64,000 nucleotides of DNA, taken from positions 558,001-622,000 of the forward strand of contig NZ_JAPWGY010000003.1 of NCBI RefSeq assembly GCF_027214005.1, given 5' to 3'. The position numbers and the translations under genes were made by a program. The stretch comes from Kiloniella laminariae. Lineage in GTDB: Bacteria; Pseudomonadota; Alphaproteobacteria; Kiloniellales; Kiloniellaceae. Below the pieces are notes generated by a model. It searched no databases, was not told the origin of the DNA, and was given only the letters and a program-made list of their open reading frames with translations. This document shows positions 26,465-34,894 of this stretch, piece after piece (positions within the stretch are counted from its first letter, which is position 1; every line of letters begins with the position of its first letter).

Positions 26465-27301
26465 TTATTCCGGCTCGGTTGTTTTGATCTCGGGCGAAAA
26501 AAGTATCTCCAGCTGCAGAGGGCTGTAGAGTGATATCATAGGCCCGTTTTCCCAGAACAGCCAGCCTCGCACACGCAATCTGGTGCCGGAAAGTGTCAGC
26601 AGGCCAGCGCCCTTGTCAGGAAAACTGTTCCAGGCATCCCGGTTCAGTTTGATGGTGAAGTCCTGGCGCCAGTCATCCCCGAAATTCAGATAGAGGCTAT
26701 CCCGGACTTTTGCGGTGCGGATCACCAGCCCTTCAACCAGTTGATAGTGATCCAGTCCCTGGCGGGCGTTTTCTGCGGTGAAAGGCTGGAAAGGACGATG
26801 GGCCCAGAGGCCACGGTTTTCCTGACGGGCAAGAGCTTCAAGCGACAAAAGATGCCGGATAATTGCCGGGTCGCCCTGCTGGGGCATGACCCGGGCGTAG
26901 CCTTTGCTGATCAAATCTTCCTGCAGCCAGAGCCCCCGGGATGTGGCGATCTGGGCCAGGTGGCGGCCATAGCGGTCGCGCTGCGCCCCTGTTTCACTGG
27001 TGATCAGTCCGTCGGGGATGAAATTTTCGAGCCTTTGCCTGCTGTCCTGTCGTAACGGGCAGATGTCGGGAACATCCTCGCAGTCGCGCGCGTTCAGCAG
27101 GCGGATATCGGCAAGGCCGAGCAAACTTTTGTTGGCCAGCAGATAGTATCCGGACTCTTCCAGCGCCGTTGCGGTTACAGGGGCCGTGAAATCAGGGCGC
27201 GGGAAAACGGCGTGGTGTTGCGGAACTTCCTGCGCCCGGACCTGCTGGAGGGAAATCCAGAGAAAATATGACAAAAAGAATATGGCTTTTAATGACTTCA
27301 T
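26465..27301 (-). CDS. Secreted SNase-like (thermonuclease fold) protein
   Basis: A 278-residue protein with a signal peptide (MKSLKAIFFLSYFLWISLQQVRAQ) and an OB-fold nuclease-like domain. The Arg of the canonical motif remains (DIRLLNARDCEDV) and so does DRYGRHL, but the metal Asp of RLxGID is replaced by Arg here (by eye). It may therefore be a weak or inactive nuclease. The C-terminal ~100 residues carry an extra beta-rich domain. The ATG at 27301 was chosen because it begins the signal peptide; the frame continues upstream to 27370. Confidence 0.75.
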   Translation of the reverse strand: MKSLKAIFFLSYFLWISLQQVRAQEVPQHHAVFPRPDFTAPVTATALEESGYYLLANKSLLGLADIRLLNARDCEDVPDICPLRQDSRQRLENFIPDGLITSETGAQRDRYGRHLAQIATSRGLWLQEDLISKGYARVMPQQGDPAIIRHLLSLEALARQENRGLWAHRPFQPFTAENARQGLDHYQLVEGLVIRTAKVRDSLYLNFGDDWRQDFTIKLNRDAWNSFPDKGAGLLTLSGTRLRVRGWLFWENGPMISLYSPLQLEILFSPEIKTTEPE

Positions 27302-27368
27302 GACAGCGGCATAGTGGGGGCGCGTTTTTGCGAGGTGGCAACCTTTGCGGGTGAAATGGGAAGATATC

Positions 27369-28325
27369 ATGGAACAAACACAACTCTATCCTGAAATAGA
27401 ACCTCATGAAACCGGGTTCCTGTCTGTCGGGGATGGGCACGAGATCTATTGGGAAGTATCCGGCAACCCGCAGGGCAAGCCGGTGCTGTTTGTCCATGGC
27501 GGGCCGGGGGGCGGCACCGGGCCCAACCAGCGCCGCTTTTTTGATCCGGCGCACTATCGCATTGTCCTGTTTGATCAGCGCGGCTGTGGCAAGTCCACCC
27601 CGCTGGGCGGGCTGTTCAACAACGACACGCCGCATCTGGTGGCCGATATGGAACAGCTGCGCGATGTCCTGGGCATCGAGCGCTGGATTGTATTCGGCGG
27701 CTCCTGGGGTTCGACCCTGTCGCTGGCCTATGCCCAGGCCCACCCCGAGCGGACAGTTGCCCTGGTCTTGCGCGGGATCTTTCTGTCCCGGCCCCAGGAA
27801 ATCGACTGGTTCATGAGCAAGACGGGCATGGGCGCGATCTTCCCCGAAGCCTACGCCGCTTTCGAAGCCACCCTGCCGGAAGCAGAGCGCGACAATGTCT
27901 TTGATGCCTTCTATGCCCGTTTGACCGACCCTGATCCGGCAATCCACCTGCCCGTCGCCAAGGCCTGGAGCGGCTATGAAGGCAGCTGTGTCTCCCTGTT
28001 GCCCAACCCGCAGATCGTCGAAGATTCCCGCGAAGACGGCCGCGCGCTCAGCACCGCAAGGATTGAGGCGCATTATTTCAAACACGGCAGTTTCCTGCCC
28101 GCCGAAGGCCTGTTGGGCGGGATCGAGCGCATCCGCCATATCCCGGCGGTGATCGTACAGGGGCGCTATGACATCGTCTGCCCCATGACCTCGGCCTACG
28201 ATTTACATCTGGCCTGGCCGGAAGCCGAATTCTGCGTGATTCCTGCCGCCGGGCATTCGGCATCAGAACCGGATATCGCTGCCGCGCTGGTCGAGGCGAC
28301 GAATAGATTCAGGGCCCTTGCCTGA
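27369..28325 (+). CDS. pip: Prolyl aminopeptidase
   Basis: A 318-residue alpha/beta-hydrolase of the S33 proline iminopeptidase type, removing N-terminal proline from peptides. The oxyanion motif is HGGPGGG (residues ~43-49), the nucleophile motif is GGSWGSTL (~106-113), and the C-terminal Asp and His lie in GRYDIVCP and AAGHSASEP. The ATG at 27369 sits after GGGAAG. Third codon positions are markedly richer in G and C than in flanking genes such as the MBL gene at 28.8 kb. tRNA-Arg follows 116 bases after the stop. Confidence 0.95.
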   Translation: MEQTQLYPEIEPHETGFLSVGDGHEIYWEVSGNPQGKPVLFVHGGPGGGTGPNQRRFFDPAHYRIVLFDQRGCGKSTPLGGLFNNDTPHLVADMEQLRDVLGIERWIVFGGSWGSTLSLAYAQAHPERTVALVLRGIFLSRPQEIDWFMSKTGMGAIFPEAYAAFEATLPEAERDNVFDAFYARLTDPDPAIHLPVAKAWSGYEGSCVSLLPNPQIVEDSREDGRALSTARIEAHYFKHGSFLPAEGLLGGIERIRHIPAVIVQGRYDIVCPMTSAYDLHLAWPEAEFCVIPAAGHSASEPDIAAALVEATNRFRALA

Positions 28326-28441
28326 TTTGTATCTGCCTGATCTGTATCGTGGCGTAAGGGCAGGCTGTCTGACCTGATCAATCAGGAAGGGCATCTGCCC
28401 CCTTGGCAGGTCGATAACTGTCAATTATACAGGGAACCAGT

Positions 28442-28518
28442 GGTCCCGTAGCTCAGCAGGATAGAGCGACAGATTCCTAATCTGTAGGTCACGTGTTCGA
28501 ATCACGTCGGGATCACCA
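28442..28518 (+). tRNA. tRNA-Arg (anticodon CCT)
   Basis: The 77-base cloverleaf includes the encoded CCA. Acceptor GGTCCCG pairs with CGGGATC (one G-T pair), the D arm is GCTCAGCAGGATAGAGC, the anticodon arm is ACAGA-TTCCTAA-TCTGT with CCT in the loop, and the T arm is ACGTG-TTCGAAT-CACGT. CCT reads AGG arginine codons. An AT-rich insert begins directly after it, as is common at tRNA attachment sites. Confidence 0.96.
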
Positions 28519-28847
28519 TTTATTATAGGGCGTCAAAGAAGGCGTCGTCGAAATCGATGCTAAGTTATTGATTTTGTGTAAGTGGACGACTCATAAGTTG
28601 CCATTTCACTGAAAACGCCAGATTTTCCCTATCTGAATAACTAAGTCGTTTCTCAGGTGTTCTGATCCATTATTCAGCCAATCTGTTCAAGTTTACTTCG
28701 TTAGAATTTTTTCTGAGCTTTAGAAACATGAGCACCCCATGGTCAAATTCAATCAAGTAATATGTTTTGTACGCACGATATATTTATTCGCGTAATAGTA
28801 GATGGTAAGTTTTGATGCTACCTAATTACGAGCAGCGGGAGTGAAGA
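28519..28847. other. AT-rich non-coding stretch after tRNA-Arg
   Basis: This 329-bp stretch is visibly AT-rich and contains no convincing gene. I see no integrase fragment and no second copy of the tRNA 3' end that would mark an attR. It probably belongs to the insert that also holds the following MBL gene. Confidence 0.4.
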
Positions 28848-30176
28848 TTGAAAGACAAATTAACGGCTTTGCCAGTTAGAGGTGATTCATTTGTTCTCCA
28901 AAGGGCTGGGCGGACAATAATGGTCGACAGCGGTTGGGAAGGGTTGGAGTTAGCTAAATCGCTGGATAGTTACCTTCCTGAAGTTGATAAAATCAATATT
29001 GCTGTCTGCACCCATAATGATATGGATCACGCAGGAGGATTTACTTCGCTACTTGATCATTGGAGCCCTTGTTTTACAGGTACTTCCGACGACCTTATCG
29101 AGGAGTTTTGGCTTCCGGGAAAATGGGTGGAAGTCGTTCCTGATTTACTCACAAAAGCTCATGAATTTGCGGATTGTTTGATTCAAGAACTGGATGATTT
29201 CATTGAGGATAATCCAAATTTAGCATTGGACATTAAAGGTTCTAATTCAGCAGATGATTTTTTTTATTCTCCTGAGAAGAGTTATCAGGGAAAATATCAG
29301 GCAGAAGTTAACTTACAAAAAGGTGCTGATTACTCCAAAAAAGAGGATGCAACTCAACAAGATCTACAAGAGTCTGAGTGGATGGAGGATTTAAGAGCTT
29401 TAGCCGAAGACATTATCGCCGAAGAGGCCGCATCTTTACGAGCTTTGGCAAATGCACGTGCTAGAGTTCGATACCGTAAAAGAAAAAATAAAATAAGCCC
29501 TGCTTTTTCTGAATTCTGGCTTTCGTTAATAGATGCAGCTGACCGTATCCGCAAAATTGCTCATACAGCTATCAAGTACTCTATAAAAATACGTTGGTTT
29601 GATTTTGATGAATTTTTAAATTTAGGAGATTCTTCAGGGGGGGTGCCCAATATTCTCATTCCTGTAAACGCTGTTGAGCAAACACCAATCCCTACAGGAT
29701 TTTCATTGGGGCATATACTTTTTCTGTCCATGCACAACAGGAAATGTTTATCATTTTTCTCACCTCCAAATACTTCTCAAATTGCTCAATTCTGCCCAGG
29801 AGTTCTATTTTGTGGTGATTCGCCTATGGGATCAGGTAGGGATTACAAAAATTCATTTTTATCATCCCTTAAGTCACCACAGTGGCCTTGGTTACCAGTA
29901 TATGTGACAGCTCCTCACCATGGGTCTGAATCAAATGCTGTAGCTTATGATCATATTTCAAACTGGCTAGGTAACAATGAAATCGTCTGGTTACGTAGTG
30001 GAGGAGGAGCAAAGCATCCAGGTACGACCTATCGCACCTTGTCTCAGGGAATTAGACTTTGTACTCACTGTCCCCGTAAAAATTTACCTAAAGCCTTAAT
30101 TGATATAACATTTAAATACGGTATTACGTGGCCATTTTCCCCAATTTTACAGGTAGGGCACAAATGTAACTGCTAG
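28848..30176 (+). CDS. Divergent MBL-fold hydrolase (ComEC-like) in AT-rich island
   Basis: A 442-residue metallo-beta-lactamase-fold protein. Motifs resemble the ComEC/Rec2-like MBL group: GDSFVLQRAGRTIMVDSGW at the start, the metal motif CTHNDMDHAGG (HxDxDH), FCGDSP, and APHHGSESNA near residue 352. Between the first motif and the end of the fold lies an extra ~180-residue charged insert (roughly 105-285) rich in Glu, Asp and Arg, partly helical. A Cys/His-rich tail (CTHCPRK and GHKCNC) follows. The start is a TTG with GGGAG upstream; the only nearby ATG runs into a stop. Codons are AT-rich and unlike the neighbours, so it was probably acquired. Its role is unknown, and a defence-type role is only a guess. 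Confidence 0.65.
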   Translation: MKDKLTALPVRGDSFVLQRAGRTIMVDSGWEGLELAKSLDSYLPEVDKINIAVCTHNDMDHAGGFTSLLDHWSPCFTGTSDDLIEEFWLPGKWVEVVPDLLTKAHEFADCLIQELDDFIEDNPNLALDIKGSNSADDFFYSPEKSYQGKYQAEVNLQKGADYSKKEDATQQDLQESEWMEDLRALAEDIIAEEAASLRALANARARVRYRKRKNKISPAFSEFWLSLIDAADRIRKIAHTAIKYSIKIRWFDFDEFLNLGDSSGGVPNILIPVNAVEQTPIPTGFSLGHILFLSMHNRKCLSFFSPPNTSQIAQFCPGVLFCGDSPMGSGRDYKNSFLSSLKSPQWPWLPVYVTAPHHGSESNAVAYDHISNWLGNNEIVWLRSGGGAKHPGTTYRTLSQGIRLCTHCPRKNLPKALIDITFKYGITWPFSPILQVGHKCNC

Positions 30177-30236
30177 AAGTTAGCTTGCGCAGAGATGGTA
30201 ATTGACTAACAGTCGTTGTTTTTAGCGTGTTGTCAT

Positions 30237-30932
30237 TTAGGCGACCTTTTCTGATTTTTCCTTCCCACCAAACACCTTGTTCAGCAGAAACAGACTGCCT
30301 GCGACCGAGGGGCCGATCAGCAGGGCGAAGAGCAGGGTGCCGAGGCCGACGACACCGCCGAGGGTCCATCCGGCGATAACCGCGGTCAGCTCTATACCGC
30401 TTCTGATCCAGGCAATCGGAAAGTTTGTTTGTTGCTGGAGCCCGGTCATCAGGCCGTCTCTGGGGCCAGGGCCCAGATTGGCGATCAGATAAATACCGCT
30501 GCCCAATCCGGTGACAAGAATGCCCGACAGGGTGAGCAGGACCTTAAAAATATAGGCGTCAGGTGTTGGAATCCAGGGCAGGAGGAATTCCAGGACCAGG
30601 GCGATAATGATGGCGTTCAGGATTGTCCCGATACCCGGTACCTGTTTAAGCGGCCACCACAGTATCAGCACGGTGATGCTGATCATAAAGGTCGAGAGGC
30701 CGATGCTCCAGCCCGCCTGTTGGCTCACCCCCTGCGCCAGGACAGTCCAGGGGCTTACCCCTGTTCCGGCCGCGATAAGCAGCGCTTCACCCAGACCGAA
30801 TATTGTCAGGCCAAGCACTAGCAGAATCACAGTGATCAGATCAGGCCGCAAATTCAGGGGTTTTGGCGAGCTCCAGGACAGGGAGGGGACGCCCTTGACC
30901 GAGAGAAAGGAGAGACTGGATAATATTTTCAT
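30237..30932 (-). CDS. YitT/YczE-like integral membrane protein
   Basis: A 231-residue membrane protein with about six hydrophobic segments. The pattern GLGEALLIAAGTGVSPWTVLAQGVSQ and GIYLIANLGPGPRDGLMTGL matches the YitT/YczE-type family, whose function is unsettled. The ATG at 30932 was chosen; the frame extends upstream across the end of the radical SAM gene. It ends close to the AT-rich insert. It may be cotranscribed with the radical SAM gene, which ends 13 bases upstream. Confidence 0.75.
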   Translation of the reverse strand: MKILSSLSFLSVKGVPSLSWSSPKPLNLRPDLITVILLVLGLTIFGLGEALLIAAGTGVSPWTVLAQGVSQQAGWSIGLSTFMISITVLILWWPLKQVPGIGTILNAIIIALVLEFLLPWIPTPDAYIFKVLLTLSGILVTGLGSGIYLIANLGPGPRDGLMTGLQQQTNFPIAWIRSGIELTAVIAGWTLGGVVGLGTLLFALLIGPSVAGSLFLLNKVFGGKEKSEKVA

Positions 30933-30945
30933 CACAGATCTCGTA

Positions 30946-31914
30946 TCAGAGGCCGCGCATGAAAGGGGAGCGGCGCAGGTGGGTCTGGTCTTTTGCCGCC
31001 GCAATAACGTCCAATAAACTGTTGCGGTCTTTTGGCAGATTGCCCGCCAGCGGCAAACAGTTCGAGGCGTGGTTGGAGCGGAAAATCACCGGCTTGGGCG
31101 GGTCGAGAAGTTTGATCAGCTGTTCCTGTTCCAGCAGGATCGCATCGTCATCCTGAAACTCGAAACCTTCTTCCTGCTCGGCCATGAATTCCTCAAGGGT
31201 TGTCTCATCCAGCGTGAGCTGCAGGGTGGAAAGATAGGTCGGCGGATGTTCATTGATCAGCCTGGCTGTGCTGGCAATATGGTCTTGCCAGCCTACTTTT
31301 CCAGCCAGCCCGAGGATCACCGTCGCGGATACCTTCAGCCCCGCCGCATTGGCATTGTCCAGTGCCATGCCATGGGTCTTGTGCGAGGCACCTTTGATCA
31401 CGCGTTTGAGGACCTGGGTCGAGCCTGATTCGATGCCCATATAGACGAGACTGAGTTTCATAGCTTTCAGCTCGCGCAATTCATCAACAGACTTGTCGAT
31501 CAGGTTCTTGGGTGTGGCATAGGCCGATACACGTGTCAGGGCGGGAAAGGTTTCGTGGAGTTTGTTTAAAATCGCCCGCAGATTGTCCATCGACAGGGTC
31601 AGCGCATCGCCATCTGCGAGGAAAACACGGCTTGCTGTGGGCCACTCCTGCGCGGCGCGGTCGATATCGGCGAAGACTTGATCAAGCGGTCTGGCCCGGT
31701 AGCTTTTGGTCTTGTACATCGAACAAAAGGTGCAGTAATTCGCCGAGCAGCCAAGCGTTGCCTGTATGATCAGGTTGTTGCCTTCACTGGGAGGGCGATA
31801 GAGCGGCATATCGTAATAAATGGTGCTTCCTCCGAAGGGGACGTTTGGCTTCGTGTGTTGAGTGTTGGTTATTGTATCGGCTATAGCCTGGTCAGGGTTC
31901 TGCTTCCTTTTCAA
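30946..31914 (-). CDS. Radical SAM protein
   Basis: A 322-residue radical SAM enzyme binding a [4Fe-4S] cluster through LGCSANYCTFC, the C-x4-C-x2-C variant of a known subgroup with CTFCSMYK. It also has YRPPSEGNNLIIQATLGC before it and ESGSTQVLKRVIKGASHKT later. The reaction is unknown. The longest frame starts at TTG 31914 without a ribosome-binding site. A better-placed GGAGGA at 31828-31833 precedes an ATT at 31821, which could be the real start (see findings). A 19-bp near-repeat flanks the gene. Confidence 0.85.
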   Translation of the reverse strand: MKRKQNPDQAIADTITNTQHTKPNVPFGGSTIYYDMPLYRPPSEGNNLIIQATLGCSANYCTFCSMYKTKSYRARPLDQVFADIDRAAQEWPTASRVFLADGDALTLSMDNLRAILNKLHETFPALTRVSAYATPKNLIDKSVDELRELKAMKLSLVYMGIESGSTQVLKRVIKGASHKTHGMALDNANAAGLKVSATVILGLAGKVGWQDHIASTARLINEHPPTYLSTLQLTLDETTLEEFMAEQEEGFEFQDDDAILLEQEQLIKLLDPPKPVIFRSNHASNCLPLAGNLPKDRNSLLDVIAAAKDQTHLRRSPFMRGL

Positions 31915-31970
31915 GCCAAATTATTATCAGAGGCCGCATGAAATACCCGCGGGATATAAACCTGAAAACC

Positions 31971-32459
31971 TTATCCGGCTGCCTTCCGCTGAATACTATA
32001 GAGCATGACCATATTCACAAATTCTCCGTCCTGGGAGAGCGGAACAAATATTGTCTCGTCGCCGACCATGACACCGTTTGAATTCGGCATGTCAGAATCA
32101 TCAAAGGCGACGCCTTTGTTTTTGATCACATGACTGTAATTACCCCAGACGTCTTCCCAGTTATTGGCGAGGAAAGTGTCTTTTACCTTTTTCCCTGTTG
32201 GGTCATTTCCCCTGACCGCAACTTCGTTTGTACCGACCAGCCTGTAAGTAAGCTCTAGTGTGTCTCTTTCAACATCGACCAGGGTTATGCCCGGCAAAAA
32301 TTTAACCATATCAAGCGGATCAAAATCGCTACGGGCGGGAATGCGACCTTCTTTGCACTTTGCTTTCCACATCAGATAAAAGGCGGAGATGCGTTCATCG
32401 CATTGATCCAGGAAGCTTTCGTCAAAAATCCGGGCATTAAATCGCATGGGGTTGGTCAT
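31971..32459 (-). CDS. PAS-domain protein (PAS_5 type), copy 1
   Basis: A 162-residue protein that is almost entirely one PAS domain of the PF07310-like type. It contains the FDPLDMVKFLPGITLVDVERDTLELTYRLVGT region shared with the copy at 47.2 kb. Such proteins appear to be sensory modules without an output domain. The ligand and partner are unknown. It has an ATG start and stands alone. Confidence 0.8.
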   Translation of the reverse strand: MTNPMRFNARIFDESFLDQCDERISAFYLMWKAKCKEGRIPARSDFDPLDMVKFLPGITLVDVERDTLELTYRLVGTNEVAVRGNDPTGKKVKDTFLANNWEDVWGNYSHVIKNKGVAFDDSDMPNSNGVMVGDETIFVPLSQDGEFVNMVMLYSIQRKAAG

Positions 32460-32643
32460 TGATTAACGCGCTTTCATTGGGGAAGCCGGATTGATGGAAC
32501 GGATGTCATATGACTGATAATATGCGAGCACTGTAAGCCTAACAACTTTTACGTAGCGTAATTAACAGTTGATGCGGATGGCACTTCCGGTTTTGATGGA
32601 CAAGGAATTTTTTCTCGTTAACCAGCAACAGTGACCGCCCCCC

Positions 32644-33492
32644 ATGGATGAAGAATTGAGAACTGTACAGGCGCTTGTAGAGAAGCTGATCGAATTTTCT
32701 GTGGCCTATGGCTTTCAGATTCTTGGCGGAATTATTGTTCTGCTGATCGGTCTGAAGGTTGCCAGCTGGATGGGACGCAAGGTCAGCGGGCTGTGCCTGA
32801 AAAAAGATCTGGACCAGACGCTGGCGTTATTTATCGGCAATATCGTCAAGCTTGTCATCGTCGCCTTTGTCATCATCATCACCCTGGGTAATTTCGGCAT
32901 CAGCACCGCGCCGCTGATCGCGCTGGCCGGGGCCAGCGCCTTTGGCGCGACGCTGGCGTTGCAGGGGCCGCTGTCCAACTATGGCGCGGGGCTGTCGATC
33001 ATTCTGGCCCGGCCCTTTACCATCGGCGATACCATCGAGGTAAAAGGCGGCAGCGGTGTGGTGCAGGAGATCAAGCTGGCCCATACCCAGCTGATCGGCG
33101 AAGACGGCGAACTGATCACCATTCCGAACAAACGCATTGTCGGCGAGGTCATTGTCAACTCGCACAGCAACCGCATTGTCGAGGCGCGCATCCCGCTGGC
33201 CCAGGCAGATGATGCAGACCGCGCGATTGCCCTGTTGCGTGAGGTGCTGGAGGCCGACGAGACTGTGCCGGGCGAGCCGCGTCCGCAGGTCGGGGTGCAT
33301 GACTTTACCTATGGCGGCGTGATCATCGGCCTGCGCTATTGGGTGCCGAGCCAGCGCTATTTCCAGGAACGCTATCGCCTGAATACCGCGTTGTTGTCGG
33401 CACTGAAAAAAGGCGGCGTGGCCTTGCTGGAAGCCAGAGGCGCTGGTCTCCCCGTTGCGCCGACCAGCGCCGATCCCGAAGAAAGGGCCTAG
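32644..33492 (+). CDS. MscS-family mechanosensitive channel
   Basis: A 282-residue small-conductance mechanosensitive channel. Three membrane helices run to about residue 105, with helix 3 showing the Ala/Gly packing ALAGASAFGATLALQGPLSNYGAGLSI. The cytoplasmic beta domain carries PFTIGDTIEVKGGSGVVQEI and IPNKRIVGEVIVN. It releases osmolytes on hypo-osmotic shock. G and C are enriched at third codon positions. It is convergent with the sodium-channel gene. Confidence 0.95.
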   Translation: MDEELRTVQALVEKLIEFSVAYGFQILGGIIVLLIGLKVASWMGRKVSGLCLKKDLDQTLALFIGNIVKLVIVAFVIIITLGNFGISTAPLIALAGASAFGATLALQGPLSNYGAGLSIILARPFTIGDTIEVKGGSGVVQEIKLAHTQLIGEDGELITIPNKRIVGEVIVNSHSNRIVEARIPLAQADDADRAIALLREVLEADETVPGEPRPQVGVHDFTYGGVIIGLRYWVPSQRYFQERYRLNTALLSALKKGGVALLEARGAGLPVAPTSADPEERA

Positions 33493-33535
33493 CGTCCCGA
33501 GGGGATGAACGCTGTCTCCGTCTCCTCTGCCGGGC

Positions 33536-34390
33536 CTAGTTCTTTTTTATGGAGCCGGAAAGGGCGTCAATCTTGGTTTCCAGCCGGTCAAAGCGGTGAA
33601 GCAGGGCGCGCAGATCGTCATGGGTGACGTTTGCCATCTCGGCAATCTTTTCATCCGTATCGCTTTCGTGCGAGCTCTGCATGGCATCGACAATAATACC
33701 GATGAACAGGTTGAGCACGGCAAAGCTGGTGATGATGATAAAGGGGATGAAAAAGATCCATGCGTTGGGAAAAATCTCCATGGTCGGACGCACAATGCCC
33801 ATGGACCAGCTTTCCAGCGTCATGACCTGGAACAGGGTATAGGCAGAGGCTGAAACCGACCCGAACCATTCCTGCATATCAGGGTTGGGATGTTGTCCAA
33901 AAAGTGTGGTGGTAAGAACCGCGGCGACATAAAAGACGATGCTGAGCACACCGATCACAGAGAGCATGCCGGGAATGGAGGTCATGATCGCCCCGATAAC
34001 CCGACGCATCTGCGGAATAACCGAGATCAGACGCAGGACACGGAGAATTCGCAAGGCCCGGAGAACGGCAAAGGCACCGCTGGCGGGAACCCAGGCGATG
34101 GTGACAATCAGCAGATCAAAGATTTTCCAGCCGGATTTGAAGAAATCCAGTCGATAGGCGTAAAACTTTATCGCCAATTCCAGCGAAAAGATAATCAGAA
34201 CCGTTTTATCGATCCAGAAGAGCAGTCGGGCATTTTCAGGACTCAGGTCCGGATTGGTTTCCATGCCCAGGGTGATGGCATTTATGACGATCAGGGCCGC
34301 GATCCCGAAAGTGAATCTGTCACTTTCCAGAAAATTCCTGAGCTTCTCTGTAAAGGGAAGTTGTACATCCAGAGTATGCGTGCTGTTCAT
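33536..34390 (-). CDS. Bacterial voltage-gated sodium channel (NaChBac-type)
   Basis: A 284-residue six-helix voltage-gated channel subunit. The S4 segment RALRILRVLRLISVIPQMRR (residues ~111-130) carries regularly spaced arginines, and the pore helix and selectivity filter are TLESWSM (191-197), of the NaChBac type TLESW. A helical cytoplasmic tail with DDLRALLHRFDRLETKIDAL could form a coiled coil for tetramer assembly. The ATG at 34390 was chosen; a longer frame reaches 34435. Such channels can support motility or pH response. It is convergent with mscS. Confidence 0.94.
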   Translation of the reverse strand: MNSTHTLDVQLPFTEKLRNFLESDRFTFGIAALIVINAITLGMETNPDLSPENARLLFWIDKTVLIIFSLELAIKFYAYRLDFFKSGWKIFDLLIVTIAWVPASGAFAVLRALRILRVLRLISVIPQMRRVIGAIMTSIPGMLSVIGVLSIVFYVAAVLTTTLFGQHPNPDMQEWFGSVSASAYTLFQVMTLESWSMGIVRPTMEIFPNAWIFFIPFIIITSFAVLNLFIGIIVDAMQSSHESDTDEKIAEMANVTHDDLRALLHRFDRLETKIDALSGSIKKN

Positions 34391-34508
34391 CGTGACGACC
34401 AAAGCCTGTTCATGGGGTTTAACGCTTTTAACCAAGAACTATATTTGGTCAAGAGCCGTGAATTCAATGGGCAGCGGATTTTAAACCTGCACACGACGAA
34501 ATCCCCTG

Positions 34509-34542
34509 AAAAAAGGGCTCTCTGGTTGATGCAAAGAGCCCT
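34509..34542 (-). terminator. Minus-strand terminator after chemoreceptor remnant
   Basis: A perfect 8-bp stem (AGGGCTCT with AGAGCCCT) is followed on the minus strand by a T run (the A run at 34509-34514). It lies downstream of the decayed chemoreceptor fragment, not of the sodium channel, which starts beyond it. Confidence 0.7.
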
Positions 34543-34618
34543 GTTTCCGGATTGTGCCGGAACTGATTTTACCTTCCGGAATTTCTTCTGGCAGTTCCGG
34601 ATTTTACTGAGCAGCAGA

Positions 34619-34753
34619 TTAACTGGCCCGGACTGTCGCAAGGAAACTTTTGACTTCTGAACGCAGGTTTTCAGCCAGAGCCTGCATCTCGCTGGATGAA
34701 TCCAGTAGATGCTTTGCTTCGGTACTGACCTGGGGCAGGATATCACCCGTTGC
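34619..34753 (-). pseudogene. Remnant of a methyl-accepting chemotaxis protein C-terminus
   Basis: The minus-strand frame ending at 34619 encodes 38 residues identical but for one to the end of the intact chemoreceptor at 44966 ([15 protein letters not shown] through LATVRAS, ending at the same stop). By eye about 13 of ~117 bases differ. Beyond 34728 the sequence fits a more upstream part of that gene (around 45294-45319) rather than the adjacent part, suggesting an internal deletion. No start or upstream domain survives, so it is a relic. Confidence 0.85.
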
Positions 34754-34894
34754 AGTGCGGCAGTCCGTGGGGCGGCAAGTTGGACTGGTGTCTGCTTATC
34801 TGCCCCCTTGATGCGTCCGGGAGTTTCGTCACCCAGCTTGCCCGGTGTTATATTCTGCGCAGATGATGGTTTGTTGCGCTTTGAGAGAGGGGCG

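Noticed and set aside
27192-28139. 315-residue minus-strand frame opposite prolyl aminopeptidase
   Set aside because: It is a long shadow frame caused by GC-rich codons; the plus-strand gene has all catalytic motifs.
28519-30236. Prophage or integrative element after tRNA-Arg
   Set aside because: No integrase, no phage genes and no second att copy of the tRNA end are present; only a single-gene AT-rich insert can be supported.
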